Below are positions 58,805 to 64,000 of a DNA stretch of 64,000 nt, piece by piece. This DNA comes from a virus: positions 1-64,000 of IMG/VR virus record IMGVR_UViG_3300008266_009503, one strand, 5' to 3'. The notes under the pieces were generated by a model. That model worked only from the letters and a program-made list of their open reading frames with translations, did no database searches and had not been told where the DNA came from. Every line of letters starts with the position of its first letter. Position 1 is the stretch's first letter. The position numbers were made by a program, and so were the translations under genes.

Positions 58805-60895
58805 TTAAAAACCACCTCCAAACTGTCCAGGAGCTCCCTCTGGTCTAAACCGGTTTACATTACTTCTAGTAGGAGTGGGTTGAGAGGGAGTTCTTCCTGG
58901 TTGATTTGTTAATCCAATACCATACGCAGGACCTTGTGGGATAAAACCTTGCTTAGCTTTTGCATTTGCTTTAGCTGCTGCTTGTTTATTTGCTTTATTG
59001 ACTACTGCTTTTTTCTTTGTAGCAGTATCAGCAGAATTAGCCCCTACCTGTATGGCAGGAATTCTCACATCTTCGTCTACAATGACTATTTCATCCTCCT
59101 GTGGGATCGGAATTTGCGGTGTAGGAGTCTTGTCTACAATGTTACCCATAAAGATATCTTTCTCTACATTACCTATTAAGGATACACGCGGGTTAGCCAT
59201 TGTTACCCTGGATGGTAAAATGTCCATAATAGGTCTAAAAGAACAGTATACAGTAACCATGTGAGGTAGCTGTGCTACATCGGATTCAACTAGCGGACCG
59301 TATAACTGTATCTCCCACGGAGTATTACTGTTATCAATAGTAATAGAAATATTCTCTAAAAATCCTGGCATTCTATAAATATAATCTCCAATCGTCAATC
59401 TAACAACAGATCCTCTCATTAACTTAGATTGTGGAGAGTAGTCTGGGTATAGCTGTGATAATAAAGTATTAAGCTTAGTATAGAGAGGTCTTACTTCTTC
59501 ACGTGTTTGTGCAAAAACTTTAAAACTAAATCCAATAGTTCTATCAAAGCCTTGATATGTCCTAAAAGTTTCACCCCTACCTAAATACTTAAAAGAGTCA
59601 AACTCCGCTGAATTACTATCTGAGATTTGTCCTTCAAGAAAAGCTCTAAAGATTAAAGCTACTGCGTAGTCTGGATTGTCATTAGACATACACTCGAAAG
59701 CAAACTTTATAATATCTTTCGTATCATTACCTCCTGCTGTCCAAGGGGTTTCAGTGCTGGCATTATAGTAAAAAGGATTTACCTTATTTAATAAATCTAC
59801 ACCTCCAGGCTTGGCAAAAAGAGGGTTAGTTTCTCGTAGAGGTTCTCCTGGATTACCTATACCTAATCCTCCTGCAAGACCGTCGTATGGTTTTGCAATA
59901 TTGTAAAGAGTATAATCAGTCCAAGGAATAACAGGACTACCGTTATTAGTTTGACTTCTAAAGTCCTGTATTGCAGCTTGAGTAGGAGATACAGGGTTAG
60001 TTGTACGAGTATCTTGATCAGCTAACTGCTGATAGGTTAATGCAATAGCAGAATATGGACGAGAAACTCCTACCGGGGTTGGATCTCCGCCAATAGTAAA
60101 TCCTACTGTATTATTGTCTAAAAAATTGGTAGCTTCTGTATTAGAGTATCTAAAAATTCTAGTATTTCCAATACCGTAGACAGATCCAGGACCTCCGGGG
60201 TAGTTAAATAGTTGATTACTTATAGGAGAAATACCTAGCTCTTCAATCTTATCTACAGCTACTCCAATATCAATAATATCTCCCCTTGTAGGTGCAAAGC
60301 CGCTTAAGTTTCCTAGCTTTAAAGACTTTAAAATAAGTAACCTATTAGTAGAGGCAGTATTATTTTGCGGTGCTCCGGCAATATATTCGTAGGTTTGTTG
60401 TAAACTTTCTGTTATTGTTGGAACGACTCCTTGTCTATTAAAATGTGCTCCTGTTCCCTGTACTTGTACCTGGGCTAAAGTGTTTAAAGGGTTATAAGTC
60501 TGCGTAACAGGTAGTACAGCATTGCCTAGTACACTACCTGCAAATTGTATAGTGTTAGGTACTTGAGTTCTGGGATTGGTTAACTGTAATCCTACCTGTT
60601 TTTGGATAAAAGCAGTACCGCGTGGAGCGTCTTTAAAAAATTTTTGAATCCTCTCTCTATCCACCGTTGCAGTAACAGCAGAAAAAGCTCCATCCACTAG
60701 TGCTGATATTGCACCCCCTCTAATTGGAAAATCTAAACCAGTTCTATTAATCTCATAGTACCTTCTTGTAGCAGAAGGAGTGTTAGGACCTTCAATAGGG
60801 TTTTGAATATAGGGTTGCCCGCTATACCCTCCTCCTGGTTGATCAAGTCCGTACTTGAGGCTAGTTAAATTCGTTTTAAAGTCTATTAATGGCAT
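58805..60895 (-). CDS. Large tail/baseplate protein, 696 residues
   Basis: This Asn/Thr/Gly/Pro-rich protein has a beta-rich core and a disordered C-terminus (QKGFIPQGPAYGIG-type, ending GAPGQFGGGF). It contains no catalytic motif. It follows the tape measure block and precedes the gp53-like gene. It is probably a structural hub or fibre-attachment protein. Family unknown. Confidence 0.6.
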   Translation of the reverse strand: MPLIDFKTNLTSLKYGLDQPGGGYSGQPYIQNPIEGPNTPSATRRYYEINRTGLDFPIRGGAISALVDGAFSAVTATVDRERIQKFFKDAPRGTAFIQKQVGLQLTNPRTQVPNTIQFAGSVLGNAVLPVTQTYNPLNTLAQVQVQGTGAHFNRQGVVPTITESLQQTYEYIAGAPQNNTASTNRLLILKSLKLGNLSGFAPTRGDIIDIGVAVDKIEELGISPISNQLFNYPGGPGSVYGIGNTRIFRYSNTEATNFLDNNTVGFTIGGDPTPVGVSRPYSAIALTYQQLADQDTRTTNPVSPTQAAIQDFRSQTNNGSPVIPWTDYTLYNIAKPYDGLAGGLGIGNPGEPLRETNPLFAKPGGVDLLNKVNPFYYNASTETPWTAGGNDTKDIIKFAFECMSNDNPDYAVALIFRAFLEGQISDSNSAEFDSFKYLGRGETFRTYQGFDRTIGFSFKVFAQTREEVRPLYTKLNTLLSQLYPDYSPQSKLMRGSVVRLTIGDYIYRMPGFLENISITIDNSNTPWEIQLYGPLVESDVAQLPHMVTVYCSFRPIMDILPSRVTMANPRVSLIGNVEKDIFMGNIVDKTPTPQIPIPQEDEIVIVDEDVRIPAIQVGANSADTATKKKAVVNKANKQAAAKANAKAKQGFIPQGPAYGIGLTNQPGRTPSQPTPTRSNVNRFRPEGAPGQFGGGF

Positions 60896-60896
60896 A

Positions 60897-61127
60897 TTAC
60901 TTGGCTGGTGAAGATCTTAGAAAATCGAGGTAAGTAGGTTGCGCAACACTATTAGTACTAATGTCAATCGGACTCTGTATAGGAGGTATAGCACGAGATG
61001 TTATAGGGACTTGTACCCCTCTCTCTACTAAAGATACATTATCAGGAGTTCCTTCAAATACACCTGTAGGGTTGGTTAGCCCCTGTTTACTAAGTTTTGA
61101 AGTTTTTATTTGATCAAGGATAGCCAT
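60897..61127 (-). CDS. Hypothetical 76-residue tail-adjacent protein
   Basis: This short, Ser/Thr/Pro/Ile-rich protein starts MAILDQIKTSKLSKQG and ends LRSSPAK. Its spacing (two to three bases from both neighbours) shows operon membership. It could be a baseplate linker. No motif is recognised. Confidence 0.5.
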   Translation of the reverse strand: MAILDQIKTSKLSKQGLTNPTGVFEGTPDNVSLVERGVQVPITSRAIPPIQSPIDISTNSVAQPTYLDFLRSSPAK

Positions 61128-61129
61128 AG

Positions 61130-63433
61130 TTATTTAAGATTAGTTTGAAACATACCTGGGACTCTATTAACAACCTGTTTTGCAATTACTTCACCGTCTA
61201 CTACCATGTATACAGTCGTGGTTTGGTTACCAGTAGTGGTCGGGATTGGTCCATAGGCTGCAGCAGGTGCAACCGTTTCTCCTCTAGCCCCTCTCTCTAA
61301 TACCGATCCTACAGAAGGTGCAGCAGTTCCTTCTACAGCAGAAGTAGCAGCAGTAATACCGCTAGCAAAACCTGCCGCACCAGACCTTACCGAAGAAGCT
61401 AGACCTCTTAATTTTGTTGCTCTATCTTCACTAAAAAAGCCAGTAATGTCGGCCATTAGTTCTACAATTCCTGCTACAAGTTCACCTACCATGTTAACAG
61501 CACCTGCTAATCTATTCATAAGTCCTGTTATAAATCCTTGAATCTTATCTGGATTGGTAATAAAATCTAAAATACCAGACTTTTCAACAAACTCAACAAA
61601 AGTTGTTTTGATTCTGTTCATCAACTCGGCAAGACGTTCAGCAGTAGAAGTTTGCGTAATGTAATTATAAGCGTCTTCTCCAATTCTCTTACTAATTTCT
61701 TCCTGCGTTAGTCCTTTTTCTTTTAGAGCTTTTAATTCTTTCTGTGCTTGATCTAAATTAGTAGCACCTAACTTTCTATAGTAGTCTTGTTGTTTTAGAA
61801 CATCCGCTAAACCATCTCTAGTCATACCAACAGATTCTGCAATTGCTTCTTGCTGAATTCTATTCATTCTTAAGTACTCGTCTGTACTACCTATTTGGGA
61901 TGTGATTTCTCTAGCTACAGTTACAAGATCGTTATTTAGGGCAGCTTCCCGGGCTTTTGTTAAATTTAATTCTTTTCCTGTTAAAATTTGAGCTTCTATT
62001 TCTTTAGAGATACTACTTTCAAAATCTAGAAAACTACTAGCTATACCGTCAAGCTGTTTAAGCTCAATACCCATAGCTTTTGTAGTCATTAAGGCTTTTG
62101 TTAATTTTTCTGGATACTTTGTAAAAGTCAATCCCAATACTCCGGCCTGTTTTGAAGCCTCTCCCAGTATTTGCCTATATTCAAAAGCAACACCTGTTTG
62201 AAATTCAAAAGCTTTAGACTGTGCAAGAACATTCTTTGTTAACTGTGTAGCACTCCTGCCTTGAATTACGCTAGTTTGTGCAATAGCTTTTCTAGTCTCT
62301 AACTCAAGACCTGCTATCTCTTTTAACTTAATATTATTTTCAAGAATATCTCCTGAAAGTTGATTTCTAACACCAAGAGCTCTAGTTAATTCAACTTGAG
62401 ACTCCATTAATCTAGTCTCGTTGACTACTATGTTATCACTAGCCTTAGCTATTGCTCTAAAGTCTTCTTTTACTGCTTTGGCTTGATCTTTTGAAATACC
62501 GAGGTTACGAGCAAAATTAGTTATACCCTGATCAAGGCCTAAAACAAGGTCAGCGATGCCTTTAAAGATTCCTATCAAGCCTCCAAGCAATCCTCCTATG
62601 AAAGGTATTTTGCTAGCTATTTCTTGAAATCCTCCTAATATACTTGTTGCACCTGTACCTGATATTGCTCCTCCGCCTACGCCATAACCTCCCCCTATTC
62701 CTCCTGATACTAGCCCTGATACTTGTTGTAAGGGCCCTGCAAGAGAGGTAAGAATTAATTTACCGATTCCTAAAAGTGTATTTTTAATTCCCTGTACAAC
62801 AGTTACTAACCCTGCCGCTAAAGCACCGTAAGGACCTCCTGCAGCAGCTCCTGCAGCAGCGGCACCAGTAACACCGCCTCTTCCACCACCGCCGCCGGCA
62901 TTGCCTCCGCCTCCTGCTCTTGCACGAGCTATGTCTATGTCTCTCTGCCTGGCTTCCTTACTTCTAAATAAATCAGCAATCCTACCGGTAATGGTCCGCT
63001 GTTTATTAATATCCTTAATTAAGTCCCTTTCAGCAGTTAAGGCTCTTCTAGTAGCATCGGCTTGAGTTTTCCGAGCAGCTAGCATACCTCCTTCTGTCTT
63101 AGCTAAATCTTTTAACTTGGCTTGTTGCTCATTAAGCATTCTCTTGGCTTGCCTAGCAACTTGATTATTTCCGTTTCTCTTAGCTTGAATTAAGCTTTCC
63201 TCTAAATTCTTTATGACATTTAACTTCCCTTGATATTGAACTGCATTCCGGGCCTGTTCTCCTTGGAGTTTGTTTATAGCTTTATCGAAAACTTCTTGCT
63301 CTTTAGCAGCATCTTTGATCTTTCCCCTTAACCTGAGTATATTAGTCCAGGCGAGTTGTTCACGTTCTAGTCTTTCGACCCGTGATCTCTGTTCTCTTTC
63401 TTCCGGAGTTAGTGGATTTTGTGATAATGACAT
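61130..63433 (-). CDS. Tape measure protein
   Basis: The 767 residues are helical with an N-terminal coiled coil (RVERLEREQLAW, KNLEESLIQAKRNG). A Gly/Ala-rich hydrophobic stretch follows, with several potential membrane helices at about 170-310 (GGGGNAGGGGGRGG, GGLLGGLIGIFKGIADL). More coiled coil and a Gly/Ala C-terminus complete it. This layout is that of tail length-determining proteins that form a channel through the inner membrane. At 767 residues, with about 1.5 angstrom per residue, the tail would be about 115 nm long. Confidence 0.85.
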   Translation of the reverse strand: MSLSQNPLTPEEREQRSRVERLEREQLAWTNILRLRGKIKDAAKEQEVFDKAINKLQGEQARNAVQYQGKLNVIKNLEESLIQAKRNGNNQVARQAKRMLNEQQAKLKDLAKTEGGMLAARKTQADATRRALTAERDLIKDINKQRTITGRIADLFRSKEARQRDIDIARARAGGGGNAGGGGGRGGVTGAAAAGAAAGGPYGALAAGLVTVVQGIKNTLLGIGKLILTSLAGPLQQVSGLVSGGIGGGYGVGGGAISGTGATSILGGFQEIASKIPFIGGLLGGLIGIFKGIADLVLGLDQGITNFARNLGISKDQAKAVKEDFRAIAKASDNIVVNETRLMESQVELTRALGVRNQLSGDILENNIKLKEIAGLELETRKAIAQTSVIQGRSATQLTKNVLAQSKAFEFQTGVAFEYRQILGEASKQAGVLGLTFTKYPEKLTKALMTTKAMGIELKQLDGIASSFLDFESSISKEIEAQILTGKELNLTKAREAALNNDLVTVAREITSQIGSTDEYLRMNRIQQEAIAESVGMTRDGLADVLKQQDYYRKLGATNLDQAQKELKALKEKGLTQEEISKRIGEDAYNYITQTSTAERLAELMNRIKTTFVEFVEKSGILDFITNPDKIQGFITGLMNRLAGAVNMVGELVAGIVELMADITGFFSEDRATKLRGLASSVRSGAAGFASGITAATSAVEGTAAPSVGSVLERGARGETVAPAAAYGPIPTTTGNQTTTVYMVVDGEVIAKQVVNRVPGMFQTNLK

Positions 63434-63455
63434 AAGACTACAACGTTACTGTACA

Positions 63456-63464
63456 AATAAATAG
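63456..63464 (-). promoter_or_regulatory. CTATTTATT upstream element
   Basis: An exact CTATTTATT copy 23 bases upstream of the tape measure gene start at 63433. Confidence 0.4.
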
Positions 63465-63468
63465 CTAC

Positions 63469-63702
63469 TTACTTCTTTTTTACCTTAGACGTATAGGTAG
63501 GTGTGACGTCTTGAGATTTGATCCCCGGTTTAGCAAGTAAGGGCTTATCTGCCGTAACTGTTTGTCTCTCATTACGGATCTCTTGTAGCTTTTCTAGATG
63601 CTCGGTAATAAACTTGATGTTGAGTCGTCTTTCAGCCACAGGCATATCCATGACTTCAGACCATGAAAACCCGCCACCACCGTGGTAGGTAAGTTCAAAC
63701 AC
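63469..63702 (-). CDS. Tail assembly chaperone, second frame (GT-like)
   Basis: The 77 residues begin with GTG (VFELTYHGGGGFSWSEVMDMP in part). The frame is open far upstream, so the GTG may not be the real start. The upstream gene at 63728 ends in a T9-CCC-GGG run, and a +1 shift there (or -2) would join FFFPG to VEYRQVFKREVFELTYHGG. This is the position of lambda gpG/gpGT-type fusions, directly upstream of the tape measure gene. It is probably a fusion partner and not a free protein. Confidence 0.65.
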   Translation of the reverse strand: MFELTYHGGGGFSWSEVMDMPVAERRLNIKFITEHLEKLQEIRNERQTVTADKPLLAKPGIKSQDVTPTYTSKVKKK

Positions 63703-63727
63703 CTCTCTCTTAAATACCTGGCGGTAT

Positions 63728-64000
63728 TCAACTCCCGGGAAAAAAAAATTCCGCCGTAAGCGGGAGGCTCTCCTCTACCTCTTTACCGTTGGATAGGGTA
63801 AAGTTAACAGTTAAATCGATATCTGGAGTGAGATTTGTCATATAAGCTCTTAGTGGACTAGAATCCTTAGCTATGAGGTAGTTGTCTACAAAATCTCGTA
63901 CGTTCTTTGCTTCGTAATCACTGTTTACTGATAGAATCTGCTTTTTTAACCTGGTTGTAATTTCACCGGCAGTTAAATTAGCTTTTTTCAATCCTTTCAA
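63728..64000 (-). CDS. Tail assembly chaperone-like protein, first frame (partial)
   Basis: The 90 residues at the window edge have no clear start, since the edge codon is TTG, so the gene probably continues beyond 64000. Visible motifs are TAGEITTRLKKQILSVN, RDFVDNYLIAKDSSPLRAYM and LTVNFTLSNGKEVEESLPL. Short, acidic, positioned upstream of the tape measure; it matches the role of gpG-type chaperones. The C-terminus ends EFFFPGS at the slippery run. Confidence 0.6.
   Translation of the reverse strand: MKGLKKANLTAGEITTRLKKQILSVNSDYEAKNVRDFVDNYLIAKDSSPLRAYMTNLTPDIDLTVNFTLSNGKEVEESLPLTAEFFFPGS
63734..63748 (-). promoter_or_regulatory. Putative ribosomal frameshift site, TTTTTTTTTCCCGGG
   Basis: On the minus strand, codons read TTT TTT TTT CCC GGG AGT TGA. 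A +1 slip at CCC-G or a -2 slip on the T run enters the frame of the downstream 77-residue gene, which is open through the junction. Homopolymer length errors in sequencing could mimic this. Confidence 0.6.

Noticed and set aside
1-64000. CRISPR array, IS element or integrase
   Set aside because: No regular direct repeats with spacers, no transposase or integrase motif, and no rRNA were seen; mobile signs are limited to homing endonucleases and short repeats.

Overview
This window is part of the genome of a large tailed double-stranded DNA phage (Caudoviricetes). The host is most likely a member of the Bacteroidota, probably a flavobacterium. It contains phage tail and baseplate genes (tape measure, LysM-like wedge protein, giant tail protein with a peptidase domain) and a full phage replication set. 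Nearly all of the 64 kb is coding, and every gene I accept lies on the minus strand, so transcription runs from high to low coordinates. The Bacteroidota assignment rests on AT-rich sequence, almost no Shine-Dalgarno sequences, short lipoproteins beginning MKK with a lipobox, a tmRNA tag ending in YALAA, and recurrent promoter-like sites (TTG, 18-20 nt, TATCTTTA) close to the Bacteroidota -33/-7 consensus.

Layout in transcription order. 64.0-53.5 kb is the tail module: a gene pair before the tape measure joined by a likely programmed frameshift, the tape measure, and baseplate proteins including a 1440-residue protein ending in an M15 peptidase. 53.5-45.9 kb is replication and repair: a divergent polymerase-A-like protein, ssDNA-binding protein, UvsX/RecA, DenV, a FEN-type nuclease, a DnaB-like helicase and a homing endonuclease. 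45.8-34.9 kb is nucleotide metabolism and DNA modification: a B12-dependent ribonucleotide reductase, queD, queE, queC, a DpdA-like transglycosylase, queF, a PurN-like formyltransferase, folE and a dCTP deaminase/dUTPase. 34.7-32.4 kb is the main family A DNA polymerase. 32.3-27.8 kb carries Hsp20, GroES and GroEL, a phosphoesterase and a thioredoxin. 27.6-25.1 kb is an RNA-rich stretch: a tmRNA, two normal tRNA-Leu genes and several tRNA-like elements with abnormal interiors, interleaved with small membrane proteins and lipoproteins. 24.8-23.3 kb holds a Cas4/RecB-type nuclease and small proteins. 23.3-5.6 kb is an unusually large sugar and surface-glycan island. 5.6-0 kb holds small proteins and a probable lysis cassette (holin, PAS-membrane protein, spanin-like pair).

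The two most coherent systems are these. (1) A full pathway from GTP to a 7-deazaguanine base: FolE, QueD, QueE and QueC make preQ0, QueF reduces it to preQ1, DpdA inserts a base into DNA, and a PurN-fold enzyme beside QueF probably formylates the aminomethyl group. The predicted genome modification is 7-(formylamino)methyl-7-deazaguanine. (2) A translation and folding support set: a phage tmRNA whose tag frame is much longer than usual, tRNAs, and GroEL/GroES/Hsp20. The glycan island combines GDP-mannose dehydratase, a fucosyltransferase-like protein, UDP-GlcNAc 2-epimerase, many glycosyltransferases, a KAS III enzyme and methyl-, acetyl- and hydroxyl-modifying enzymes. It probably decorates the virion or alters the host surface.

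All calls come from reading motifs by eye. Functional names are family-level inferences, and no database search was run.
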